In this document: one piece after another, positions 8,495 to 14,725 of the stretch
Layout: each line of letters begins with the position of its first letter
Numbering within the stretch: the stretch's first letter is position 1
NCBI GenBank assembly: GCA_902524635.1
Contig: CABZDY010000003.1
Span: forward strand, 1 to 59,464
Direction of reading: 5' to 3'
From: an uncultured Pelagibacteraceae bacterium
GTDB lineage: Bacteria > Pseudomonadota > Alphaproteobacteria > Pelagibacterales > Pelagibacteraceae
Length of the DNA stretch: 59,464 bases
Made by a program: the position numbers and the translations under genes
The notes under the pieces: model-generated
What the model was told of the DNA's origin: nothing
The model's input: only the letters and a program-made list of their open reading frames with translations
The model's database searches: none

Positions 8495-8605
8495 ATGGCA
8501 TGCAATAATTCACACTGTAAATGTAAAAACTGTTCTTGTGACAGATGCGTTTGTAAATATTGTGATTGCAAACCATCATCAGAAAACTGCTGTTGCAATA
8601 AGTAG
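8495..8605 (+). CDS. Cysteine-rich 36-residue protein, metallothionein-like
   Basis: Small open frame from ATG 8495 to TAG 8603-8605. It has 12 Cys in 36 residues. Cys8-Cys25 forms a strict five-residue period, C-x-C-x-x repeated four times (CKCKN, CSCDR, CVCKY, CDCKP), and a CCC cluster lies at 32-34. Spacing this regular, with Lys and few hydrophobic residues, is what one expects of a metal-thiolate protein. I recognise no named family; it is shorter than cyanobacterial SmtA-type metallothioneins. It lies between persulfide dioxygenase and serine acetyltransferase. No Shine-Dalgarno sequence is visible. Metal binding is inference; a chance open frame with this pattern is very unlikely. Confidence 0.75.
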   Translation: MACNNSHCKCKNCSCDRCVCKYCDCKPSSENCCCNK

Positions 8606-8635
8606 TTAAATTTTAATAACTAATCTTAAACAAAC

Positions 8636-9217
8636 ATGAATGATTTTTTAGAGTCGATAATTAAAAGAGACCCTGCTGCAAGATCAAAGTTGAGTTTAAT
8701 ACTAACTTATCCTGGAGTTAAAGCTGTATTTTTTCATAGAATTGCAAATTTTTTTTCAATTGCAAGATTTCATCTTGTTGCAAGAATAATTTCTCAGTTC
8801 TCAAGATTTTTAACAGGCATAGAAATCCATCCAAATGCTAAAATTGGAAAAAATCTTTTTATAGATCATGGCATGGGAGTAGTTATTGGAGAAACATCTG
8901 ATATTGGAGATAACGTTACCATCTATCACATGGCAACATTAGGAGGAATTGCTCCGAGTATTAATTCAGATGATCAAAGAAACATTAAGAGACACCCAAC
9001 TCTTAAAGAAAATGTTGTAGTAGGTTCTGGTGCACAAATACTTGGACCGGTTGTGGTTGGTAAAAATGCAAAAATTGGAGCTAATGCTGTTGTTACAAAA
9101 GATGTTCCAGAAAATGCAGTAATGGTTGGAATTCCTGCAAAAAATGTTGGAATTGCATCCGAAGAATTTAAACCCTATGGTGTTGCGCCAGGGGGTGATA
9201 CAAAGCTTGATGTATGA
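8636..9217 (+). CDS. cysE: Serine O-acetyltransferase
   Basis: Transfers acetyl from acetyl-CoA to serine, giving O-acetylserine for cysteine synthesis. After an N-terminal helical part (FHRIANFF) comes the left-handed beta-helix of hexapeptide repeats ([20 protein letters not shown], then [13 protein letters not shown] and YHMATLGG) with the catalytic His/Asp region. Its 193 residues correspond to the short form of CysE. Its stop overlaps the cysK start by 4 bases (ATGA), implying coupled translation of the two enzymes of one pathway. Confidence 0.93.
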   Translation: MNDFLESIIKRDPAARSKLSLILTYPGVKAVFFHRIANFFSIARFHLVARIISQFSRFLTGIEIHPNAKIGKNLFIDHGMGVVIGETSDIGDNVTIYHMATLGGIAPSINSDDQRNIKRHPTLKENVVVGSGAQILGPVVVGKNAKIGANAVVTKDVPENAVMVGIPAKNVGIASEEFKPYGVAPGGDTKLDV

Positions 9218-10215
9218 AAACTTTACAAAATAATTTTGTCGAAGCAATAGGAAACACTCCATTATTTAAATTAAAAGCCGCATCAGAAATTACTGGTTGT
9301 AATATTTATGGAAAAGCAGAGTACCTTAATCCAGGTGGCTCTGTAAAAGATAGAGCGGCTCTAGCTTTAATAAGAGATGCTGAAGAAAAAAAACTAATTT
9401 CAAAAGGTGGAACAATTGTTGAAGGAACTGCTGGTAATACCGGAATTGGGTTATGTCTATTAGGAAATTCTATTGGTTATAAAACTATTATTGTAATGAA
9501 CGATAATCAAACACAAGAAAAAAAAGATTTATTAAGAAATATTGGAGCTGATTTAAGGTTGGTTCCACCAAAACCATATAAAGATGAAAATAACTTTGTT
9601 AAATATGCAGGAAGATTGGCTGATGAATTGAAAAGTAGTAACAATCACGGTGTAGTTTGGGCTAATCAATTTGACAATACTGCTAATTCTAAAGGTCATT
9701 ACGAAACAACAGGACCAGAAATATGGGAACAAACAGACGGAAAAATTGACGGTTTTGTATGTTCATCTGGTACTGGTGGTACAATTGCAGGAGTAAGTAG
9801 TTTTTTAAAAGAAAAGAATAAAGATATTAAAATATATTTATCAGATCCAACTGGCTCATCTCTTTATAATTACATTGAAAATGGTGAATTAAAAAGTGAG
9901 GGAGGTTCAATTACAGAAGGTATTGGATCTAGTAGAGTTACTGCAAATTTTGCAAAAGCAAATATTGATGGAGCATTTTCAGTAAGTGACCATGAGTCAT
10001 TGCCTGTTCTGTTCGATTTAATTGAAAAAGAAGGTTTAAGTTTGGGAACTAGTTGTGGAGTAAACATTGCTGGAGCAATAAGGTTGGGTAAACTTTTAGG
10101 TCCAGGTAACACAATTGTTACAATTCTTTGTGATAAATCTGATAAATACAACTCTAAGATGTTTAATAAATCTTTTTTAAAAGAAAAAGGTCTTCCCTAT
10201 CCTCACTGGATATAA
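9214..10215 (+). CDS. cysK: Cysteine synthase (PLP-dependent O-acetylserine sulfhydrylase)
   Basis: Condenses O-acetylserine with sulfide to give cysteine. The PLP lysine is Lys45 in [11 protein letters not shown]; the substrate loop is [10 protein letters not shown] and the phosphate-binding loop [10 protein letters not shown]. The 333-residue length is normal for CysK-type enzymes. Directly coupled to cysE. A cystathionine beta-synthase-like activity cannot be excluded from sequence, but the cysE partner favours cysteine synthesis. Confidence 0.93.
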   Translation: MKTLQNNFVEAIGNTPLFKLKAASEITGCNIYGKAEYLNPGGSVKDRAALALIRDAEEKKLISKGGTIVEGTAGNTGIGLCLLGNSIGYKTIIVMNDNQTQEKKDLLRNIGADLRLVPPKPYKDENNFVKYAGRLADELKSSNNHGVVWANQFDNTANSKGHYETTGPEIWEQTDGKIDGFVCSSGTGGTIAGVSSFLKEKNKDIKIYLSDPTGSSLYNYIENGELKSEGGSITEGIGSSRVTANFAKANIDGAFSVSDHESLPVLFDLIEKEGLSLGTSCGVNIAGAIRLGKLLGPGNTIVTILCDKSDKYNSKMFNKSFLKEKGLPYPHWI

Positions 10216-10232
10216 TCACGCATACCAGTACT

Positions 10233-10264
10233 GTAATAAATTCATTACATTTATATCTTATAAT
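10233..10264 (+). promoter_or_regulatory. Candidate promoter/operator of the small-protein cluster
   Basis: A consensus TATAAT (10259-10264) lies about 34 bases before the first small gene. Upstream is an imperfect palindrome, GTAATAAATTCATTAC (10233-10248), that occupies the place of a -35 region; no good -35 hexamer is visible. This suggests an activator- or alternative-sigma-dependent promoter, though chance in AT-rich DNA is possible. Confidence 0.35.
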
Positions 10265-10297
10265 AAAATTTAATACAAAAAAATTAAAGGAGATTTT

Positions 10298-10672
10298 ATG
10301 GACGCAAAAGAAGTAGTTAAAAAAGGATATGAACTTTTTGGAAAAGGAGAAATGGAGGCATTTATGGATATGGTACATGATGATATCACTTGGATTTATC
10401 CTGGAGATAAACATCCAATGTCAGGAACTCATAAAGGCAAAGAAGCATATATGAAAACTATGATGCAAGTACCAGAACTTTGGAGTAATTTTTCAGTAAC
10501 ACCAGATATGATGATTAGCGAGGGAAACAAAGTTTTTGTTAAGGCAACTGCTAAGGCAGATGGCATGGATACTATTTTTGGTCATTACTTTGAAGTAGGC
10601 GATGATGGTAAATTGACAATGTTTATTGCGTTTGACGACACACTAAGCATGTTCAATGCAATGAAGAAGTAA
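10298..10672 (+). CDS. SnoaL/NTF2-like small protein
   Basis: A 124-residue protein with the layout of the NTF2/SnoaL fold: an N-terminal helix (EVVKKGYELFGKGEMEAFMD), the family MVHDDITWIYPG strand segment, then alternating strands ending HYFEVGDDGKLTMFIAFDD. Such proteins bind small hydrophobic molecules or act as isomerases or cyclases; no function can be assigned here. It has a strong AAAGGAG site and opens a run of small genes in one direction. Likely cytoplasmic, as no signal peptide is seen. Confidence 0.8.
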   Translation: MDAKEVVKKGYELFGKGEMEAFMDMVHDDITWIYPGDKHPMSGTHKGKEAYMKTMMQVPELWSNFSVTPDMMISEGNKVFVKATAKADGMDTIFGHYFEVGDDGKLTMFIAFDDTLSMFNAMKK

Positions 10673-10680
10673 GGAACAAT

Positions 10681-11007
10681 ATGTCAATATTGGAAAAACT
10701 CAATAAAGCAATCATGGAAAAAGATGGTGCAGCAGCTGGTGAGCTGGTGCACGATGACTACAAAATGTTTTCTCATCTAAAAGGTGAATATGTACACATG
10801 GGTAAAGCAGGCATGGTCGAAGCTGTAAGTAAAGGTATGATGAGTCCTGCAAAATACAGGATCCTTTTTGAAAATGATGAAATTGGTTTTGATCACTCAT
10901 ATGTTACTTATCAAGATGGAAATACAGAAGCCTTAATGTGTTGTTGGAAATTTAAAGATGGTAAAATCATTGAAGTAGAAACCGGGGCAACAAAAATACC
11001 AAAATAA
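10681..11007 (+). CDS. SnoaL-like small protein, paralogue of the gene at 13175
   Basis: A 108-residue NTF2/SnoaL-like protein. It aligns along its whole length with the product at 13175-13495: both start MSILEK, share LVHDDYK/LLHDDFK, FENDEIG/YENDEVG, DGNTEA and the ending ETGAT-PK. The two copies therefore arose by duplication and lie near the two ends of the small-gene cluster. An AAGGA site precedes the ATG. Function unknown. Confidence 0.85.
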   Translation: MSILEKLNKAIMEKDGAAAGELVHDDYKMFSHLKGEYVHMGKAGMVEAVSKGMMSPAKYRILFENDEIGFDHSYVTYQDGNTEALMCCWKFKDGKIIEVETGATKIPK

Positions 11008-11031
11008 CTATGAACTAACAAAGGAGTTAAT

Positions 11032-11097
11032 GTGGCTAGTATAGAAGTTAAAACTTTTGATAAAGCATATGAATTTGCTGGGGTTTGGGGAGAATAA
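11032..11097 (+). CDS. Possible 21-residue leader peptide with GTG start
   Basis: AAAGGAG (11020-11026) is followed at normal spacing by GTG at 11032 and an open frame of 21 codons ending TAA at 11095-11097, one base before the ATG of the next gene. The peptide reads VASIEVKTFDKAYEFAGVWG plus E. It has no recognisable domain and could be a leader peptide, a translational coupler or the remnant of a shortened gene. An ATG two bases before the GTG is stopped after four codons. Confidence 0.4.
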   Translation: MASIEVKTFDKAYEFAGVWGE

Positions 11098-11098
11098 A

Positions 11099-11368
11099 AT
11101 GGTAAAAATGGTTGGTAACTTTGAAGTAAAAGACTGGGCTCACTGGAAAAAAATGTTTGATGAACATTCCGGCCCAAGAGAAGCAGCAGGTATTAAAACT
11201 ATTTACGTAGGTAATGAAATAGAAAATCCAAATAAAGTACATATTGTGATGGAAACACCAGCAGCAGACACTATGCAAAAATTTATGCAGAGCCCAGAGA
11301 ATGCTAAAGTAATTGCGGAATCTGGACATAAACAAGAGACAACAGTAATGAGCGTTTGCTCTGATTAA
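11099..11368 (+). CDS. Small alpha+beta-barrel-like protein (DUF3764/ABM-like)
   Basis: An 89-residue product from the ATG at 11099, which has GGGGAG six bases upstream; the longer frame to a TTG at 11057 is not favoured. The order strand, DWAHWKKMFDEH helix, strand (AGIKTIYVGNE), strand (KVHIVMETP), helix (MQKFMQSPENAKVI), strand suits a ferredoxin-like dimeric barrel. It resembles the product at 11421 in general plan. Function unknown. Its stop codon lies in the first copy of a 26-base tandem repeat. Confidence 0.75.
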   Translation: MVKMVGNFEVKDWAHWKKMFDEHSGPREAAGIKTIYVGNEIENPNKVHIVMETPAADTMQKFMQSPENAKVIAESGHKQETTVMSVCSD

Positions 11369-11406
11369 ATTAACAAAAAATTTGCTCTGATTAAATTAAC
11401 AAAAAA
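11355..11406. repeat. Perfect 26-base tandem duplication
   Basis: The unit beginning TTTGCTCTGATTAAATTAAC and ending in six A occupies 11355-11380 and again 11381-11406 with no mismatch. The first copy contains the last codons and stop of the upstream gene, so the second copy is a duplicated gene end that only lengthens the spacer before the next ribosome binding site. It looks like a recent slippage event. Confidence 0.95.
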
Positions 11407-11420
11407 AAAGGAGATATATT

Positions 11421-11714
11421 ATGTTTGTAAAAATAGAACAAAAACTTTCAAAAGGTTTTAATTCTTGGAAGGAAATGATGCTTGCAAATAGTGAGAAACT
11501 TAAAAAGTATGGAATGACTATAGCTTTTGCAGGTGCAGATAAAGAAGATGATAATGCTATGACTGTAGTTATTCATTTTGAATCACCTGAGGGCTTAAAA
11601 GGTTTTGGTGGAGATGCAGAACTAACTCAAGCAAGAATAGATTCTGGAGTAATAATGGACCAATCTAAAATGACCATGATGACTGATGAATCTGTAATGA
11701 ACCACAAAGGATAA
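11421..11714 (+). CDS. Small alpha+beta-barrel-like protein
   Basis: A 97-residue cytoplasmic-looking protein with a strong AAGGAGATA site. It starts with a strand (MFVKIEQKL), then helix (FNSWKEMMLANSEKLKKYG), two strands (TIAFAGAD, AMTVVIHFES), helix and a Met-rich strand (SKMTMMTDE). The plan matches the neighbouring product at 11099 and DUF3764-like proteins. It has no catalytic motif that I recognise. Confidence 0.7.
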   Translation: MFVKIEQKLSKGFNSWKEMMLANSEKLKKYGMTIAFAGADKEDDNAMTVVIHFESPEGLKGFGGDAELTQARIDSGVIMDQSKMTMMTDESVMNHKG

Positions 11715-11719
11715 TTCTA

Positions 11720-12205
11720 ATGATGAAAAAAATATATGTAATTGTGTTGTTTTTAATGTTTACAACATCAAGTTTTGCAGACGGTCATAAAGGAAAAATT
11801 GATCTTAAAGGTTATATTGTTGGAGATAACAAATTTCTTACTGATAACGAGGGAAACTTTTTAACTTTTACTTACGATGGAGTTGGAGGATTAATGGCAG
11901 TCGAAGGTACAACATTCATGGATAATGCTTCACAATATTGTCTTGGCGCAGGCACAATCCCAGGAAAGGGATTTGAAATGGGACACTGTAAAATAAATCA
12001 AATGGATGGGGATACTATTTTTACATACTACGAAATTCCACTTGGAGACTCAATGAATGGTACATTTAAATGTTTAGGAGGAACAGGAAAATATAAAGGA
12101 ATAGAATGTAGTGGCTCAACAGGGTACACACCAATTAACTCAGCCCAAGAAAATAAATTTGCCTCATCAATTTATTTTAAAGGTGAATATTCTTTAATGA
12201 AATAA
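11720..12205 (+). CDS. Exported four-cysteine protein with Asp-Gly-His mature N-terminus
   Basis: A 161-residue protein with a signal peptide (KKIYVIVLFLMF core, predicted cleavage after SSFA at residue 20). The mature part is a series of short strands with Gly-rich turns (GGTGKYKGIECSGSTGYT) like dirigent/allene-oxide-cyclase-type barrels. It has four Cys (74, 90, 118, 130), suitable for two periplasmic disulfides. The predicted mature protein begins Asp-Gly-His, an N-terminal Cu/Ni-binding pattern. It may start at 11720 or 11723. It shares the operon with small cytoplasmic proteins and a downstream cupredoxin. The fold assignment is tentative. Confidence 0.75.
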   Translation: MMKKIYVIVLFLMFTTSSFADGHKGKIDLKGYIVGDNKFLTDNEGNFLTFTYDGVGGLMAVEGTTFMDNASQYCLGAGTIPGKGFEMGHCKINQMDGDTIFTYYEIPLGDSMNGTFKCLGGTGKYKGIECSGSTGYTPINSAQENKFASSIYFKGEYSLMK

Positions 12206-12258
12206 TTGAATAATCATTAGATTGATTTAAAATAATAAATAAAAAAAAGGAGGAATAT

Positions 12259-12549
12259 ATGGAAAAAGAAATGTTAGTACTTGCAGAATTAAAAGAAGGC
12301 AAGTTTGAAAAGTTTATGGGATGGATGCAATCAGATGAAGGTATGAGTGTGAGAAAATCTGCAGCTTATCCTGAAAAAACAGTAGGAGCAGTAATACCTG
12401 ACAAAAGCGGTGTTATGTTTAAGGTATTTGTTCACAATGAGGAAAAAATGAAAGAACTAATATCTGGTACACATCCAGTTGGAAAAGAAATTTATGATGA
12501 ATGTGTTATCAAAATGACTGCTTGGGATTTAACAAAAGTTGAAATGTAA
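12259..12549 (+). CDS. Small conserved-type protein, family not recognised
   Basis: A 96-residue protein with an AGGAGG site six bases before the ATG, the strongest of this cluster. It starts MEKEMLVLAELKEGKFEKF and has a beta-alpha-beta-beta-alpha-beta pattern (GVMFKVFVHNEEKMKELI in the middle) that would suit a dimeric ferredoxin-like barrel. It has no signal peptide, and a single Cys near the C-terminus. Followed one base later by the GYD gene. Confidence 0.7.
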   Translation: MEKEMLVLAELKEGKFEKFMGWMQSDEGMSVRKSAAYPEKTVGAVIPDKSGVMFKVFVHNEEKMKELISGTHPVGKEIYDECVIKMTAWDLTKVEM

Positions 12550-12550
12550 T

Positions 12551-12874
12551 ATGTCAAAATTTTATTTGATTGGAAAAATAAGTGCAGAATTAATGAAAAG
12601 AATGCAAAATGATCCATCTGCAGATAGATATGCATCGACTAAGAAAGTTACTGAGGCGGCTGGTTTAAAATTGATTAGCTACGAATGGGTAAGAGGTAGA
12701 TTTGATGTCATCTCATGTGTAGAAGGAGATTATGAACAAGCACTTGCCTTGAAGATTGCTTTTAAAAATTCAGGTCTAATGGATGATTTGATGGTACATG
12801 AAGTTATTGACTACAATAAAGCTTTTGAAAATGCTGCAGATGCCACAAAATCTGTTATTAAACCAGGAGAATAA
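12551..12874 (+). CDS. GYD-domain protein
   Basis: A 107-residue protein from the ATG at 12551, one base after the preceding stop; the frame extends to a TTG at 12539, which I do not favour. The segment KVTEAAGLKLISYEWVRGRF followed by DVISCVEGDYEQALAL matches the GYD domain pattern (dimeric alpha+beta barrel; the G-[RK]-[YF]-D core is GRFD here). The biochemical role of the family is unknown. Confidence 0.8.
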   Translation: MSKFYLIGKISAELMKRMQNDPSADRYASTKKVTEAAGLKLISYEWVRGRFDVISCVEGDYEQALALKIAFKNSGLMDDLMVHEVIDYNKAFENAADATKSVIKPGE

Positions 12875-12876
12875 TT

Positions 12877-13164
12877 ATGAGTGGTTACGCAATCTTTAAC
12901 ATTAATGTTAACAATCCTGAAAATTATAAGGAATACATAAACAAAGTTAAACCCACTGCAGAAAAATTTGGTGGGGAGTATCTTGTGAGAGGTGGTGCCA
13001 GCGAGACTATTGAAGGCTCATGGCAACATCCAAGGACAGTTGTGATGAAATTTCCAAGTTACGAAAAAGCAAAGGAATGGTATAATTCTGAAGAGTATAA
13101 ACCAATAAAACAAATTCGGTTAGATAACGCAGATTCTAATGGGATGATAATAGAAGGAATATAA
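12877..13164 (+). CDS. DUF1330 family protein
   Basis: A 95-residue protein with the DUF1330 layout: MSGYAIFNINVNNPENYKEY at the start, KFGGEYLVRGG in the middle, then WQHPRTVVMKFPSYEKAKEW and the ending of the family. It is a dimeric ferredoxin-like fold of unknown activity. AGGAG lies 8 bases before the ATG. Confidence 0.9.
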   Translation: MSGYAIFNINVNNPENYKEYINKVKPTAEKFGGEYLVRGGASETIEGSWQHPRTVVMKFPSYEKAKEWYNSEEYKPIKQIRLDNADSNGMIIEGI

Positions 13165-13174
13165 AGGAGATAAG

Positions 13175-13495
13175 ATGTCAATATTAGAAAAATATAGTGC
13201 TGCATTAAAAAATAAAGATGAAGCAGCTATGAATGAACTTTTGCATGACGATTTCAAATTTACAATGCATAAATCAGGAAATACTTTAGGTAAAACTGAA
13301 GTGATCAAATGGGCGATGAGTGGTGATATTAATCAAAGAGATACACGAGTTGTATATGAAAATGATGAAGTTGGTGTACACCACGCATTTGTAACATTTG
13401 ATGACGGAAATACAGAAGCAGTAATGGCAGTCTACAAATATGATAATGGAAAAATCATGAGTTTAGAGACTGGCGCAACACCAATGCCTAAATAA
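13175..13495 (+). CDS. SnoaL-like small protein, paralogue of the gene at 10681
   Basis: A 106-residue NTF2/SnoaL-like protein; see the shared motifs under the copy at 10681 (MSILEK start, HDDF, YENDEVG, DGNTEA, ETGAT). AAAGGAG lies before the ATG. The final base of its stop is shared with the start of the cupredoxin gene (TAATG), so the two are tightly coupled. Function unknown. Confidence 0.85.
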   Translation: MSILEKYSAALKNKDEAAMNELLHDDFKFTMHKSGNTLGKTEVIKWAMSGDINQRDTRVVYENDEVGVHHAFVTFDDGNTEAVMAVYKYDNGKIMSLETGATPMPK

Positions 13496-13992
13496 TGAAA
13501 AAACTAATACTTTTATTTATTTTTATCGCCTTTAATTCAAATGCAGCTTCAATGAAGATGATTGGATCTAAGGGCGATCCAAACGATGTTACTAGAGTAA
13601 TAGAAGTAAAGATGTATGACAATTATTATGAACCAAGTTCAATTCAAGTTAAAAAAGGCGAAACAGTAAAGATAATTGTTAAAAATTTAGGTGAACTGGT
13701 GCATGAATATAATATTGGCACTAAAAAGATGCATATTGATCACCAACCCGAAATGGCAAGATTAATTGAACACGATATTCTTTTAGGCGACCGAATTGAT
13801 CATAAAAAAATGAAAGAAATGTCTAAAAAAGATCATTCTTTGGGCCACAAACACGCAAATAGTGTAATGCTAGAGCCAAATAAAACAGGAGAAATTATTT
13901 GGAAGTTTTCAAAAGATATTTCTTTAGAAATGGCATGTAACATTCCTGGTCACTACGAAAGTGGAATGGTCGGTCCTATAACATTTAAATAA
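13495..13992 (+). CDS. Exported cupredoxin with His/Met-rich insertion
   Basis: A periplasmic type I copper protein of 165 residues. It has a signal peptide (KKLILLFIFIAF core, cleavage near NAA at 16-18). The copper site is complete: His70 in LVHEYNIG, and Cys148, His153, Met158 in ACNIPGHYESGM. Between the first ligand and the C-terminal ligands is an unusual insert (about 79-120) with seven His and several Met, which could hold further copper. It may be an electron carrier or a copper chaperone. It is the last gene of the small-protein run. Confidence 0.88.
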   Translation: MKKLILLFIFIAFNSNAASMKMIGSKGDPNDVTRVIEVKMYDNYYEPSSIQVKKGETVKIIVKNLGELVHEYNIGTKKMHIDHQPEMARLIEHDILLGDRIDHKKMKEMSKKDHSLGHKHANSVMLEPNKTGEIIWKFSKDISLEMACNIPGHYESGMVGPITFK

Positions 13993-14040
13993 ATTAGAAA
14001 AGTTTGTAGATATTAATTAAGGATATATTATTCTTTAGTT

Positions 14041-14376
14041 ATGAGTAATTTAACTGCTTATATAATTTTAATTATTGCAGTTGCCCTTGGTACAGCATCA
14101 AATGGTTTCGCCAAAGCTGCAAATGGTTTTACAATATTTTTACCAAGTGTCTTTACAGCAATAACAATAGTTGCTTGCATGTATACGCTTTCTTTAGTTA
14201 TGAAAACTATTCCTGTTGGCGTAACTTATGCTTCATTTGCAGGCTTATGTATAATAGCTACTTCAGTTGTTGGTATTTATAAATTTAACCAAATTCCTGA
14301 CTTTTTTACAATTATAGGTCTAATATTAATTATATCTGGAGTTTTAATTGTTAATTTAGTTGGAAAATCAAATTAA
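14041..14376 (+). CDS. SMR-family membrane protein lacking the essential TM1 glutamate
   Basis: A 111-residue, four-helix membrane protein of the small multidrug resistance fold; IPVGVTYASFAGLCII and the ending IIGLILIISGVLIVNLVGKS align with EmrE. The N-terminal helix reads YIILIIAVALGTASNGFAK; where EmrE has the proton- and substrate-binding Glu14 there is Val or Gly depending on the gap placement, and the whole protein has no Glu and only one Asp (in PDFF). A proton-coupled drug exporter is therefore doubtful. It may work as one half of a heterodimer or transport something else. Confidence 0.8.
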   Translation: MSNLTAYIILIIAVALGTASNGFAKAANGFTIFLPSVFTAITIVACMYTLSLVMKTIPVGVTYASFAGLCIIATSVVGIYKFNQIPDFFTIIGLILIISGVLIVNLVGKSN

Positions 14377-14379
14377 ATA

Positions 14380-14724
14380 TTAAAATTCGTCTGGCAGATC
14401 ATGCTTACCGTCATCTTTTAAATCAACCATAAATTCTTTAACTACAAAATCTAAATCTAGATCTGAGTATAAATGTGGAAACACGTTGCCATCCGTTGAT
14501 TGCTCCCAAACTAGATTTTTTAATTTTAGAGCATCCACTTTAAAAATTATTAAATTAGTTTGATTAATATAAAACTTATTTAGTGTTGCCTTGACCTGAT
14601 CTTTATCTGAAAAATGGATATAACCATCTTTTAAATCTAATGCAGTGCCTTTAAAAACATTAATTTGTTTTGCCTTACTCCACTCGGATTTTGTACATAT
14701 CTTGTAAACAAAATCAAAATTCAT
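14380..14724 (-). CDS. DUF952 family protein
   Basis: A 114-residue cytoplasmic protein with the DUF952 pattern: VYKICTKSEWSKAK, DGYIHFSD, LIIFKVDALKL, and FPHLYSDLDLDFV. The family is widespread in alphaproteobacteria and without a firm function; some members resemble ADP-ribosyl-type folds. It ends 3 bases from the SMR gene on the other strand and starts 1 base after the AhpD-like gene, probably in the dpp operon. Confidence 0.88.
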   Translation of the reverse strand: MNFDFVYKICTKSEWSKAKQINVFKGTALDLKDGYIHFSDKDQVKATLNKFYINQTNLIIFKVDALKLKNLVWEQSTDGNVFPHLYSDLDLDFVVKEFMVDLKDDGKHDLPDEF

Positions 14725-14725
14725 T

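Noticed and set aside
9870..10151. Minus-strand frame of 93 codons inside cysK
   Set aside because: Fully antisense to cysK, whose PLP and substrate motifs are intact; no homology seen.
11057..11098. Longer version of the small gene starting with TTG
   Set aside because: The TTG has no ribosome site, while the ATG at 11099 has GGGGAG at good spacing; the added residues are unlike the family.
11032..11368. Frameshift joining the 21-codon frame to the gene at 11099
   Set aside because: The small frame ends in its own TAA, the next gene has its own ribosome site and ATG, and the peptide does not extend the downstream family.
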